A stretch of 64,000 nucleotides of DNA from CAHJXF01 sp038225855 (GTDB taxonomy: Bacteria; Pseudomonadota; Gammaproteobacteria; Burkholderiales; Burkholderiaceae_D). Where the stretch lies: positions 1 to 64,000 of the forward strand of contig JBBRQU010000005.1 of NCBI GenBank assembly GCA_038225855.1. The letters run 5' to 3'. Positions 55,198 to 63,736 of this stretch are shown piece after piece (position 1 is the first letter of the stretch; every line of letters starts with the position of its first letter). Position numbers and translations under genes: made by a program. A model generated the notes under the pieces. The model saw nothing but the letters and a program-made list of their open reading frames with translations, was not told the DNA's origin and searched no databases.

Positions 55198-56439
55198 CTA
55201 CGAGAGCGTGACGCGCGCGAAGCGGCGCTTCCCGACCTGCACCACATAGCAGCCCGCAACGAGTTTCAACGCCTTGTCGCTGATCGCGACGCCATCGATC
55301 TTCACACCGCCCTGCTCGACGTTGCGCAGCGCCTCGGACGTCGATGGGACGAATCCCGCCTGCTTCAACAACTGACCGATCGCCAGGGGCGCTCCGGACA
55401 GCAACACGTCGGGAATCTCTTCGGGCACGCCGCCGCGGGCACGATGCTCGAAGTCGGTCAGCGCTTCGTCAGCCGCCTGCGCGCTGTGAAAGCGCGCGAC
55501 GATTTCCTGCGCGAGCATGACCTTCGCATCGCGCGGATTGCGTCCCTGGGCAACTTCCTGCTTCAACGATTCGATCTGGCGCATCGGGCGAAACGAAAGC
55601 AATTCGAAATAGCGCCACATCAACTCGTCGGAGATCGACATCAGCTTGCCGAACATCTCGCCCGACTTCTCGGTGATGCCGACGTAATTGTTCTTCGACT
55701 TCGACATCTTCTCGACGCCATCGAGCCCTTCGAGCAGCGGCATCGTGAGGATGCACTGCGGCTGTTGCCCATAGTCGCGCTGCAGTTCGCGCCCGACGAG
55801 GAGATTGAACTTCTGGTCGGTGCCGCCGAGTTCGAGATCGCTCTTCAGGGCGACCGAGTCGTAGCCTTGCATCAAAGGATAGAGCAACTCGTGGACCGAG
55901 ATCGGCGTGCCGGCCTTGATGCGCCTGGTGAAGTCTTCGCGCTCGAGGATGCGAGCGACGGTGTAGCGCGCAGACAGTTCGATCATGCCGCGCGCGCCGA
56001 GCGGATCGCTCCATTCGCTGTTGTAGCGGATTTCGGTTTGCGAGGCGTCGAGCACGAGACCGGCCTGGGCAAAATAGGTCTTGGCGTTCTGATCGATCTG
56101 CTCCTTCGTGAGCGGTGGTCGCGTAGCGTTGCGGCCCGAGGGATCGCCGATCATCGAAGTGAAGTCGCCGATCAGAAAAATCACCGTATGCCCGAGATCC
56201 TGCAACTGGCGCATCTTGTTGAGCACGACGGTGTGCCCGAGGTGAAGATCGGGGGCCGTCGGGTCCAGACCGAACTTGATGCGCAAAGGCGTGCCGGTCT
56301 TCTGCGAGCGCTCGAGCCTGGCGGCGAACTCGCTCTCCACAATCAACTCTGCGGCGCCGCGTTTCGCCAGCGCGAGCGCATCGCTCGCGCTGGTCGACAA
56401 GAGAGCGGTGTGAACCGATGGAGGTTGGGCTTCGAACAC
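55198..56439 (-). CDS. tyrS: Tyrosyl-tRNA synthetase
   Basis: 413 residues. Class I motifs: LDPTAPDLHLGHTVVLNKM (HIGH as HLGH) and VEKMSKSKNNYVG (KMSKS). C-terminal S4-like RNA-binding part with GGVKIDGVAISDK. This is the TyrZ-like subtype common in betaproteobacteria. Divergent from the M23 peptidase gene. Confidence 0.97.
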   Translation of the reverse strand: MFEAQPPSVHTALLSTSASDALALAKRGAAELIVESEFAARLERSQKTGTPLRIKFGLDPTAPDLHLGHTVVLNKMRQLQDLGHTVIFLIGDFTSMIGDPSGRNATRPPLTKEQIDQNAKTYFAQAGLVLDASQTEIRYNSEWSDPLGARGMIELSARYTVARILEREDFTRRIKAGTPISVHELLYPLMQGYDSVALKSDLELGGTDQKFNLLVGRELQRDYGQQPQCILTMPLLEGLDGVEKMSKSKNNYVGITEKSGEMFGKLMSISDELMWRYFELLSFRPMRQIESLKQEVAQGRNPRDAKVMLAQEIVARFHSAQAADEALTDFEHRARGGVPEEIPDVLLSGAPLAIGQLLKQAGFVPSTSEALRNVEQGGVKIDGVAISDKALKLVAGCYVVQVGKRRFARVTLS

Positions 56440-56739
56440 GTTGGCTTGATAGATGGGCGCTGAGCGGCGCTTTGCGACATTGACGAGGCGCCGATTCTAG
56501 CTCGCCGGCGCCACGCATTTGCGCGGACGCCCCTGTCCGCAAGCGGTCACGAAGCCGTGCTAGGCCGCCGTAACGCCTGTGCTAGACTCCGTGCCTTCGT
56601 CGCTGTTCGCAGCGCAGTCAGGGTGGAAGCTATCAGCGGAACTCTGATTTCAGCCCGGCCTACCCGCCGCATACTGCCGATACTCGACCGGTTCACTTGA
56701 ACTCGGGCGGCAGGATCCAACCGACTCTGACTGGACCCG
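56440..56739. other. Divergent intergenic region tyrS / M23 peptidase
   Basis: 300 bases with no gene. A 5-bp hairpin with TTCG loop (CGCTG-TTCG-CAGCG) lies near 56602-56615, after a TAGACT word that could be a -10 element of the peptidase gene. Confidence 0.4.
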
Positions 56740-58242
56740 ATGGCCGACCCTCGACAGATTCACGCTTCCAACGACTCGTCCGAATCGTCCGTCTCTTTCT
56801 CGCGCGACCGCGCTGACATAGACGTGCGCTCGGTCGCTCGAGACTCTTCACAATTTCCTGTGGCACCGTTTCTGCACGAGCATCGCAAGACGCTTGTCGT
56901 CGCGGCCTCTTTCATTTCGGTGTTCGGCGCGGTCGCGGCCTTCGCAGTCGCGGACGATGCGCCGCTTCCCCTTTCGCGAGCCCTGGTCGAAGAACTCGCT
57001 GCGCCCGACACGCGCGCCCAGCTCGAAGCACTCGCCCAACGCGGCGACGTATTCGTCAGCGAAGAGCGCATTCGCCGCGGCGACACGATCGGTGCTCTCC
57101 TCGCGCGTCTGGGCGTGTCCGATAACGAAGCCGAAAAATTTCTGCGCACCGCGCCCTCCGCGCGCGCGCTGCAGCAGCTGCGCCCCGGGCGCCTGATTCA
57201 GGTCAAGACCCACGAGCAGGGCGAGTTGCTCTGGCTCCGCTATGCCCAAGGCGCATCCGAGAGCAAGGATGCCGGCGCCCTGCAGGTCGCGCGTTCGTTG
57301 GTTGTCGAGCGCAACGGCCACGCGCTGGTCGCCCGCGACGAGGCGATGATCAACGAGCGCCGTGTCGAACTACGCACCGGCGAGATTCGCTCGTCGCTGT
57401 TCGCGGCGACCGATGCCGCAGATCTGCCCGATGCGATCGCGACCCAGATCACGGAGATCTTCTCGGGCGACATCGACTTCTATCGCGACCTGCGTCGCGG
57501 CGATCGCTTCCGCGTCGTGTACGAGAGCTTCTACCAGGGTGGAGAATTCGTCCGCGCCGGCCGCATCCTCGCCGTCGAATTCGTCAACGCGGGCAAGCCC
57601 CATGCGGCGATGTGGTACGGCGGCGCTGGCGAATCCGACGCGACCGCGGGCCATTACTACGGCTTCGACGGTCACAGCCTGCGACGCGCCTTCCTGCGGA
57701 CGCCGCTCGAATTCACACGCATCAGCTCGGGCTTTGGCACACGCATGCATCCGATCATGAATACCTGGCGTCAACACACGGGAATCGACTATGCCGCCCC
57801 GACGGGTACGCCGATCCGTACGACCGGCGACGGCATCGTCGATTTTGTCGGCACCAAAAACGGTTATGGCAACGTCGTCGTGATCCGCCATCAAGGCGTC
57901 TATTCGACGCTCTACGGCCACATGTCGCACTTCGCTCCGGGTCTCAGGCAAGGCCAGCGTATCGAGCAGGGTCAGATGATCGGGTATGTCGGCATGACCG
58001 GTTGGGCGACCGGCCCGCATCTGCATTACGAGTTCCGCATCGCGGAGCGGGCGACCAATCCCCTCACGGCGGCGATGCCCGAAGCGCCGCCGATCACACG
58101 CAACGAACTGCCTGCGTTCCACAAGGTCGCGTTGAGCTATGGCCGGCAGATCGATCTGCTGCGCGCGGGCGAAGGCGGCAGCGATTTCGCGCCTCGCAGC
58201 ACGGCTCTGCGCGCGGTCGCGGCGCCGATACCGGGCGCCTGA
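56740..58242 (+). CDS. M23 family metallopeptidase
   Basis: 500 residues. Single N-terminal membrane helix (about 52-71), an OapA/LysM-like middle region with RRGDTIGALLARLGVSDNEA, and a C-terminal LytM peptidase domain with zinc ligands His346 and Asp350 (RQHTGIDYAAPTG) and HLHYEF (427-432). An active cell-wall endopeptidase, envelope-anchored. Followed by anmK, fitting murein turnover. Confidence 0.94.
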   Translation: MADPRQIHASNDSSESSVSFSRDRADIDVRSVARDSSQFPVAPFLHEHRKTLVVAASFISVFGAVAAFAVADDAPLPLSRALVEELAAPDTRAQLEALAQRGDVFVSEERIRRGDTIGALLARLGVSDNEAEKFLRTAPSARALQQLRPGRLIQVKTHEQGELLWLRYAQGASESKDAGALQVARSLVVERNGHALVARDEAMINERRVELRTGEIRSSLFAATDAADLPDAIATQITEIFSGDIDFYRDLRRGDRFRVVYESFYQGGEFVRAGRILAVEFVNAGKPHAAMWYGGAGESDATAGHYYGFDGHSLRRAFLRTPLEFTRISSGFGTRMHPIMNTWRQHTGIDYAAPTGTPIRTTGDGIVDFVGTKNGYGNVVVIRHQGVYSTLYGHMSHFAPGLRQGQRIEQGQMIGYVGMTGWATGPHLHYEFRIAERATNPLTAAMPEAPPITRNELPAFHKVALSYGRQIDLLRAGEGGSDFAPRSTALRAVAAPIPGA

Positions 58243-58286
58243 ACGCCACGGCTCATCCAGGACTCAAGCCAGGCGCGTCGCGCTTC

Positions 58287-59420
58287 ATGAGCGGCCGCTA
58301 CATCGGCATCATGTCGGGCACGAGTCTCGACGGCGCCGACGCGGTGCTGGTCGAATTCGATGACTCGGCTGCTTCGCGGCCGCGCATCCTGGCATCGGCC
58401 TCGAGTCCTTTCGACACCCCTTTGCGCAACGCGTTGATCGTCTTGCAACGCAACGGCCCCGATGAACTGCACCGCGCCGCGCTCGCCGCGAATCGACTTG
58501 TCGATCTCTACGCACGACTCGTCGCGCGCCTGTGCGACGAAAGCGGCATCGGTGCGGCAGGCATCATCGCGATCGGCGCGCACGGCCAGACGGTTCGTCA
58601 TCGACCCGAGCTCGGATTCACGATCCAGCTCAATGCGCCTGCGCGGCTCGCCGAAGCGAGCGGCATCGCGGTGGTTGCGGATTTTCGCAGTCGCGACGTT
58701 GCCGCCGGAGGACAGGGCGCGCCGCTCGCTCCGGCATTTCATGCGGCGGTGTTTCGACGCGCGGATCGACATTGCGTCGTGTTGAATCTCGGCGGCATGT
58801 CGAACGTCACCGATCTGCCTTCGGTCCCGAGCGCGCCCGTGCGCGGATGGGATTGCGGACCGGGCAATGTGCTTCTCGATGGATGGATTGCGAATCATCG
58901 CAACGTCCTGTTCGACCCCGACGGCGCGTGGGCGGCGAGCGGCAAGGTCATCGATGCCCTGCTCGTCCGCCTGCTCGACGAATCCTGGCTGGCCTTGCCG
59001 CCGCCCAAAAGCACCGGGCGCGAATTGTTCGATGCGACGTGGTTGTCGAAACGGCTGGGGGGTTTCGAAAATGCGGCGCCCGAAGATGTGCAGGCGACGC
59101 TCGCCGAATTCACCGCCGCGACCATCGTCGATTCGACCTTGCGGCATGCGGGCGCACCCGATCTGGTCATCGTGTGCGGAGGCGGCGCGCGCAATACGGA
59201 CTTGCTCGCGCGTCTCGCAAAACGCTTTGCCGATGCCGGACACCGAACCCGCGTGATGTCCTGCGCGAGCGATGAAGCCGGGGCGCTCGCGCCTGAGCAC
59301 GTCGAGCCGCTGGCTTTCGCATGGCTGGCCAAGCGTTGCATCGATGGCCTGACAGGCAATCTGCCCGAGGTCACGGGCGCGCATGGCCCGCGCATCCTCG
59401 GTGCAATCTACCCTCGATAA
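58287..59420 (+). CDS. anmK: Anhydro-N-acetylmuramic acid kinase
   Basis: Phosphorylates and opens 1,6-anhydroMurNAc during peptidoglycan recycling. 377 residues. YIGIMSGTSLDGADAV at the start, GAHGQTVRH, NLGGMSNVTDL and CGGGARN are signatures. ATG 58287 is chosen for the family start. Downstream of the murein hydrolase (44 bases). Confidence 0.96.
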   Translation: MSGRYIGIMSGTSLDGADAVLVEFDDSAASRPRILASASSPFDTPLRNALIVLQRNGPDELHRAALAANRLVDLYARLVARLCDESGIGAAGIIAIGAHGQTVRHRPELGFTIQLNAPARLAEASGIAVVADFRSRDVAAGGQGAPLAPAFHAAVFRRADRHCVVLNLGGMSNVTDLPSVPSAPVRGWDCGPGNVLLDGWIANHRNVLFDPDGAWAASGKVIDALLVRLLDESWLALPPPKSTGRELFDATWLSKRLGGFENAAPEDVQATLAEFTAATIVDSTLRHAGAPDLVIVCGGGARNTDLLARLAKRFADAGHRTRVMSCASDEAGALAPEHVEPLAFAWLAKRCIDGLTGNLPEVTGAHGPRILGAIYPR

Positions 59421-59427
59421 AAGCAAA

Positions 59428-59443
59428 GGGCGCCGTAGCGCCC
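59428..59443. terminator. Hairpin between convergent anmK and erpA
   Basis: GGGCGC-CGTA-GCGCCC, perfect 6 bp. Read on minus it is followed by TTTGCTTTT, so it probably serves erpA; on plus the T-tract is poor. Confidence 0.55.
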
Positions 59444-59464
59444 CTGTTCATGCGGCTTTGCGCC

Positions 59465-59827
59465 TCACGCAGAAAACGATGACCCGCATCCGCAGGTCGA
59501 AGTCGCATTCGGATTCTTGATCACGAACTGCGCGCCCTCGAGGTCATCCTTGTAATCGATCTCGGCGCCGATCAGATATTGATAGCTCATCGAATCGATC
59601 AGCAGTGTGACGCCGTTCTTCTCCATCGCGGTGTCGTCCTCGTTGACGATCTCGTCGAAGGTGAAACCGTATTGAAAGCCCGAGCACCCACCGCCCTGAA
59701 CGAAGACGCGAAGCTTGAGATCGGGATTGCCCTCTTCTTCGATCAGATCCTTGACTTTGGTCGCGGCCGAGTCGGTGAAGACCAGCGGAGCGGGGGCGAG
59801 CGATACGGTTTCGGTGACTGCGTTCAT
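59465..59827 (-). CDS. erpA: Iron-sulfur cluster insertion protein ErpA
   Basis: 120 residues, A-type Fe-S carrier. Conserved cysteines in GGGCSGFQYGF and CGCGSS. DIVNEDDTAMEKNGV-like segment (VNEDDTAMEKNGVTLLIDSM) typical of ErpA. ATG 59827 gives the family N-terminus with an AGGAAC site; the open frame to 59902 is not conserved. Confidence 0.95.
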   Translation of the reverse strand: MNAVTETVSLAPAPLVFTDSAATKVKDLIEEEGNPDLKLRVFVQGGGCSGFQYGFTFDEIVNEDDTAMEKNGVTLLIDSMSYQYLIGAEIDYKDDLEGAQFVIKNPNATSTCGCGSSFSA

Positions 59828-59898
59828 GGTGATGTTCCTTTGACCACTGCAAATAGAGTTCGTTAAAGATGAGGGCGATCGTTCGAGGTTCAATGATG

Positions 59899-60354
59899 TC
59901 ACGACAATACCGCGCGCGGCGCAATCTGTCTGGTCGCGATCACGCTCGACTGCGCCTCTTTCGAAGAGGCCAGCTTCAGCCCGGGCCTTGCGGCTTCCCC
60001 ATCGAAGCGCGACAACATGCCTTCAACGATCGCGCCCTGATGAATCTCGATCGATCGGTAGCGCACTTCTCCAGTGATGCGCGCCTTGGGCTGCAATTCG
60101 ACCAGACCGGACACCGTGACCGAGCCCTGCACCACGCCGCTGACGATCAGATGCGCCGCCACGATGTCGCCTTCGACGCGCGCGTGTTCGCCGATGACGA
60201 GCATGCCCGGTGTCTCGCCCGCGGCGAGTACATCGCCGCGCACCTGACCATCGATACGCAGGCCGCCATGGAAGACGACATTGCCCTCCATGCGGGTGCT
60301 CGCGCCGATCAGGCTGTCGATGGTTGCCTTGACTCCGGATTTCTTTCGGAACAT
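59899..60354 (-). CDS. Bactofilin family protein
   Basis: 151 residues. DUF583/bactofilin beta-helix core (TIDSLIGASTRMEGNVVFHG, LRIDGQVRGDV, GEVRYRSIEIHQGAIVEG). Polymerising scaffold usually tied to cell-wall or polar structures. GGAG precedes ATG 60354 (MFRKKSGV); upstream ATGs are less well placed. It lies next to DUF6776 gene and erpA. Confidence 0.92.
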   Translation of the reverse strand: MFRKKSGVKATIDSLIGASTRMEGNVVFHGGLRIDGQVRGDVLAAGETPGMLVIGEHARVEGDIVAAHLIVSGVVQGSVTVSGLVELQPKARITGEVRYRSIEIHQGAIVEGMLSRFDGEAARPGLKLASSKEAQSSVIATRQIAPRAVLS

Positions 60355-60458
60355 GCGCATCTCCGCAAACAACGAGTCGGCGAGCCATCGAGACCCGCGA
60401 AAATTCGATCTCGACTGACCGACCCGCGCGCGTTCCGTTTTTTCCGCGCGCGTCCCGC

Positions 60459-61271
60459 TTAACCGAGAGTCACCGTCTGCTGCGCGCGAACGACGCCGCG
60501 CTCGAGAATCTTCGCGTGCACTGCTTTCAACGACGCCTCCGCGGGTATGCGGAGCGAACCTTCCATCCTCTTGTACGACCGGAACGCCACCTGGAACTGC
60601 GCCGCATCGCCATCGATCGACACGCCGCCCGGGCCAGCGTTCCGCGCGGCTGCGGCGCCCGATGCCGTTGTCGATGCGTCGGGGAGTGTGATGTTAGCAG
60701 TTTTGCCTCCCTGGGCAATCGTGACGATCAGTTGCAACTCGCCCGAGAAGTCCCGGTTCGCCTTGCTGTCTTGCGTCACTAGCAGCCGATAGCGCGCGGT
60801 GTGCGCCGCCTTGTCCTGCGTAATCTGAAAACGCCGGATGGCCAGGCCGCGGCTTGCCGATGCCTGAGAGGTTCGTTCGGTCGTGGCCGCTTCAAAAAAT
60901 GCGACATCTTCTTTCAGCTTCGCGTTCTCGGCCTCGAGCTTGGCGACCTGGTCGCCTAATGCGTCGAGCGTCGAATGTTCCATCACGCGTTTGCTGTCGG
61001 TTGCGCTGTCCGTTCTGGTGCTCGCCGCGAGCAGCCGATCGCGTTCGGCGCGCAGCGACAAGTTTTCTTCGCCTAGCGTCTGAAGTCGAGCGCGTATCTT
61101 GTCGCTTTCTGCTGACGCGGAACCGCCGCTTGCCCACCACGCGCCGATCGCTCCCGCCGCTGCAATCGCAATCAGCACGACCACAATCCGCAGCGGCCAC
61201 GGGATGTGTGTCCTGATCGTCAACTTCGGAGCGCTCGCCGAAAACCGGCTGCGCAGGAATCGATACCTCAT
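60459..61271 (-). CDS. DUF6776 family membrane-anchored coiled-coil protein
   Basis: 270 residues. One N-terminal membrane helix (about 26-48), a coiled coil (about 55-130: EENLSLRAERDRLL, KLEAENAKLKEDV), then a globular beta-rich C-terminal domain (IRRFQITQD, YRLLVTQDSKANRDFSGEL). I recognise the DUF6776 pattern seen beside bactofilin genes in Burkholderiales. Function unknown; the layout suggests a periplasmic partner of the bactofilin scaffold. Confidence 0.78.
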   Translation of the reverse strand: MRYRFLRSRFSASAPKLTIRTHIPWPLRIVVVLIAIAAAGAIGAWWASGGSASAESDKIRARLQTLGEENLSLRAERDRLLAASTRTDSATDSKRVMEHSTLDALGDQVAKLEAENAKLKEDVAFFEAATTERTSQASASRGLAIRRFQITQDKAAHTARYRLLVTQDSKANRDFSGELQLIVTIAQGGKTANITLPDASTTASGAAAARNAGPGGVSIDGDAAQFQVAFRSYKRMEGSLRIPAEASLKAVHAKILERGVVRAQQTVTLG

Positions 61272-61332
61272 CGCGACAAACCGGTGTGATCGGATACGCG
61301 CCGCGATGTCATCGCTTCGTCGGGGCTACCGC

Positions 61333-62376
61333 TCAGGGCAGCACCGGAACGTGCATCAGGCCCATCGTTTCAGGCAGGCCGAACATCAGGTTCATGCATT
61401 GAACCGCCTGGCCGGCCGCACCCTTGACGAGGTTGTCCTGCACGACCAGCAACACCACCGTGTCGCCCGAGAGCCCGTCGGGCCGATGCACGGCGATGCG
61501 CAACATGTTCGACGCTCGCGTCGAGCGCGTGTCCGGATGCGCGCCTGCAGGCAACACGTCGACGAAGGGCTCGTCGCGATACGCGCTTTCGTACAGCGCC
61601 TGAATGTCCTCGTTTTGCGCCATGTCCTTCAGACGCGCATACAGGGTCGAATGCATGCCGCGAATCATCGGGACTAGATGCGGCGTGAACAAGAGGCCCA
61701 CCGGCTCGTCGCTCAGGACCTGCAACTGCTCGACCGTCTCGGGATGATGACGATGGCCGGTCACGCCGTATGCCATGAAGTTGTCGCTCGCCTCGCTGAA
61801 CGCGAGTCCGATTTCCGCCTTGCGCCCGGCGCCCGACACACCCGACTTGCAGTCGGCGATCAGATGCGAGGCGTCGACCAGCCCCGCCTTCAAGAGCGGT
61901 GCGAAGCCCAATTGCATCGTCGTCGGATAGCAGCCCGGGTTGCCGACGATCCGAGCCTTGGCGATGGCATCGCGATTGAGTTCGGGGAGCCCGTAGGCCG
62001 CCTCGGCCAGAAGGTCGAGACAGGTGTGCGACATCTTGTACCACTGCTCGAATTTCGCGGGATCCTTCAGACGAAAATCGGCGGCTAGGTCGATGACCTT
62101 CACGCCTGCGGCGACGAGCCCGGGCGCGTCGGCCATCGCAACGCCGTGCGGCGTTGCGTAGAAGACCACGTCGCATTGCGTGAGATCGGCCGTCGCCGTG
62201 TCGCTGAACGCGAGGTCGACATGCCTTCGCAGCGAGGGAAACATGTCGGCGATCGGCAGCCCTGCTTCCTTGCGCGAAGTGATCATCATCGGCCGCGCCT
62301 CGGGATGCTGCGCGAGGATGCGCAACAGTTCGACACCGGTGTATCCCGTGCCGCCGACAATACCGACCTTGATCAT
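61333..62376 (-). CDS. argC: N-acetyl-gamma-glutamyl-phosphate reductase
   Basis: NADPH-dependent third step of arginine synthesis. 347 residues, type 1. VGIVGGTGYTGVELLRIL at the N-terminus, catalytic Cys in VGNPGCYPTTMQLG, and GHRHHPE. Located apart from argD-argF-argG, between DUF6776 and rpsI on the same strand. Confidence 0.97.
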   Translation of the reverse strand: MIKVGIVGGTGYTGVELLRILAQHPEARPMMITSRKEAGLPIADMFPSLRRHVDLAFSDTATADLTQCDVVFYATPHGVAMADAPGLVAAGVKVIDLAADFRLKDPAKFEQWYKMSHTCLDLLAEAAYGLPELNRDAIAKARIVGNPGCYPTTMQLGFAPLLKAGLVDASHLIADCKSGVSGAGRKAEIGLAFSEASDNFMAYGVTGHRHHPETVEQLQVLSDEPVGLLFTPHLVPMIRGMHSTLYARLKDMAQNEDIQALYESAYRDEPFVDVLPAGAHPDTRSTRASNMLRIAVHRPDGLSGDTVVLLVVQDNLVKGAAGQAVQCMNLMFGLPETMGLMHVPVLP

Positions 62377-62460
62377 CGAATGCTTCCTTCAGCCAGGTAG
62401 AAACCGGACCGCGAATTGTACCCGCGGAGACCGGCAGAACCTGCTTCCGGCTCCCCCGCA

Positions 62461-62491
62461 AAAACAAAGAGAGCCGCTGATCGCGGCTCTC
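62461..62491 (-). terminator. Rho-independent terminator of rplM-rpsI
   Basis: GAGAGCCGC / GCGGCTCTC, 9 bp with 5-base loop; on minus it is followed by TTTGTTTT. About 40 bases after the rpsI stop and upstream of argC. Confidence 0.9.
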
Positions 62492-62531
62492 TGGTCGGAC
62501 GCTCGAATCATCGAGCGCCTGCAAGGAACGA

Positions 62532-62924
62532 TCAGCGCTTCGAGAACTGCTTGCGACGTCGCGCCTTGTGCAGACCGACTTTCTTGCGCTCGACCTCACG
62601 GGCATCGCGCGTGACCAGCCCGGCCTTCGACAGTGTGGGCTTCAAGGTCAGATCGTAGTCCATCAATGCGCGCGTGATGCCGTGACGAACCGCTCCCGCC
62701 TGGCCCGACTCACCGCCGCCGCTGACGTTGACCATGATGTCGAACGTCCCGATATGATTGGTCAGCTCGAGCGGTTGGCGCACGATCATGCGACCGGTTT
62801 CGCGGGCGAAGTATTCATCGACGGGTTTGCCGTTGACGACGATCTCACCCTTGCCGGTCTTGAGGAAGACGCGCGCAACCGAGCTCTTGCGCCGTCCCGT
62901 GCCGTAGTTGTAGTTGCCGATCAT
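62532..62924 (-). CDS. rpsI: 30S ribosomal protein S9
   Basis: 130 residues, ends with the basic tail RRRKQFSKR that reaches the P site. YGTGRRKSSVARVFLK and GGGESGQAGAVRHGITRAL are signatures. Start overlaps the rplM stop (ATGA). Confidence 0.98.
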   Translation of the reverse strand: MIGNYNYGTGRRKSSVARVFLKTGKGEIVVNGKPVDEYFARETGRMIVRQPLELTNHIGTFDIMVNVSGGGESGQAGAVRHGITRALMDYDLTLKPTLSKAGLVTRDAREVERKKVGLHKARRRKQFSKR

Positions 62925-63355
62925 GCGTTGACCTCCAGGGTCCTGGGTTGCTGCGCTTCGTGCGGGTGCGTGGCTTCCGCATAGACCTTGAGCTTCTTGA
63001 TCATCGCGTAGCCGAGCGGTCCCTTGGGAAGCATGCCCTTGACGGCCTTCTCGAGCGCACGGCCCGGGAAGCGCGACTGCATCTTCTCGAAATTCGTTTC
63101 CTTGATGCCACCCGGATATCCCGTATGGCGGTAGTACTTCTTGTCGCTGGCTTTGGCGCCCGTGACACGCAATCTGGACGCATTGACGACCACGATGTAG
63201 TCGCCGGTATCGACGTGCGGGGTGAACTCGGGCTTGTGCTTGCCGCGAAGGCGACGTGCGACTTCACTGGCCACACGTCCGAGTACTTTGTCCGTTCCGT
63301 CGATCACGTACCAGTCGCGCTTCACCTCGGCGGGCTTGGCGGAAAAGGTCTTCAT
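62921..63355 (-). CDS. rplM: 50S ribosomal protein L13
   Basis: About 144 residues from ATG 63355 (MKTFSAKPAEVKRDWYVID), the standard N-terminus and length; the frame is open to 63448. HTGYPGGIKETNFEK and VKGMLPKGPLGYAM are L13 signatures. First gene of rplM-rpsI. Confidence 0.98.
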   Translation of the reverse strand: MKTFSAKPAEVKRDWYVIDGTDKVLGRVASEVARRLRGKHKPEFTPHVDTGDYIVVVNASRLRVTGAKASDKKYYRHTGYPGGIKETNFEKMQSRFPGRALEKAVKGMLPKGPLGYAMIKKLKVYAEATHPHEAQQPRTLEVNA

Positions 63356-63533
63356 GAGGTGTTCCGAAGAGAGCCGATCAAACGATCGGCGTGTTTTGTA
63401 AACCCGTAAACGCATCAACTGACCCGCTCGATTGGCGGACTCTCCCATGGATGCGGGGAAGCTTTCGATGATAGTCGATCAAAGCTTTCGATCATAATCG
63501 ACCGGTGCCGGCTCGGTCAATTGAAGTCGAGAG

Positions 63534-63624
63534 ACAAAAAAAGAGCCCGAGCGTTGAGCTCGGGCTAATCCACCTATGAAGGAGGGTGGAGGAGACATCC
63601 GCGGAAGCCGATCTCGCTCCCATG
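63534..63624 (-). ncRNA. Candidate small RNA or attenuated leader with anti-Shine-Dalgarno motifs
   Basis: Defined by a promoter (63631-63658) and an intrinsic terminator: AGCCCGAGC / GCTCGGGCT (63544-63566), 9 bp, followed on minus by CTTTTTTT. The transcript of about 90 nt would contain CTCCTCCACCCTCC (complement of 63581-63594) in a probably single-stranded stretch, able to pair with ribosome-binding sites. It could act in trans, or the terminator could attenuate rplM-rpsI. A short frame starting at ATG 63622 on minus reads past the terminator, so a leader peptide is a third option. Confidence 0.5.
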
Positions 63625-63630
63625 AAAAGC

Positions 63631-63658
63631 ATTGTAGCGCATCAATGATGCAATGCAA
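63631..63658 (-). promoter_or_regulatory. Sigma-70 promoter of the candidate small RNA
   Basis: On minus: TTGCAT (63653-63658), 16-base spacer, TACAAT (63631-63636). The -10 matches consensus in five of six positions; the start would be near 63624. Confidence 0.65.
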
Positions 63659-63736
63659 AATAAATTGGCGGAACTGCGACGAATCGGATGATGACCGGGC
63701 CCTGAGTGACTTGTCGAAGATCAATCGGAGAAGGCA

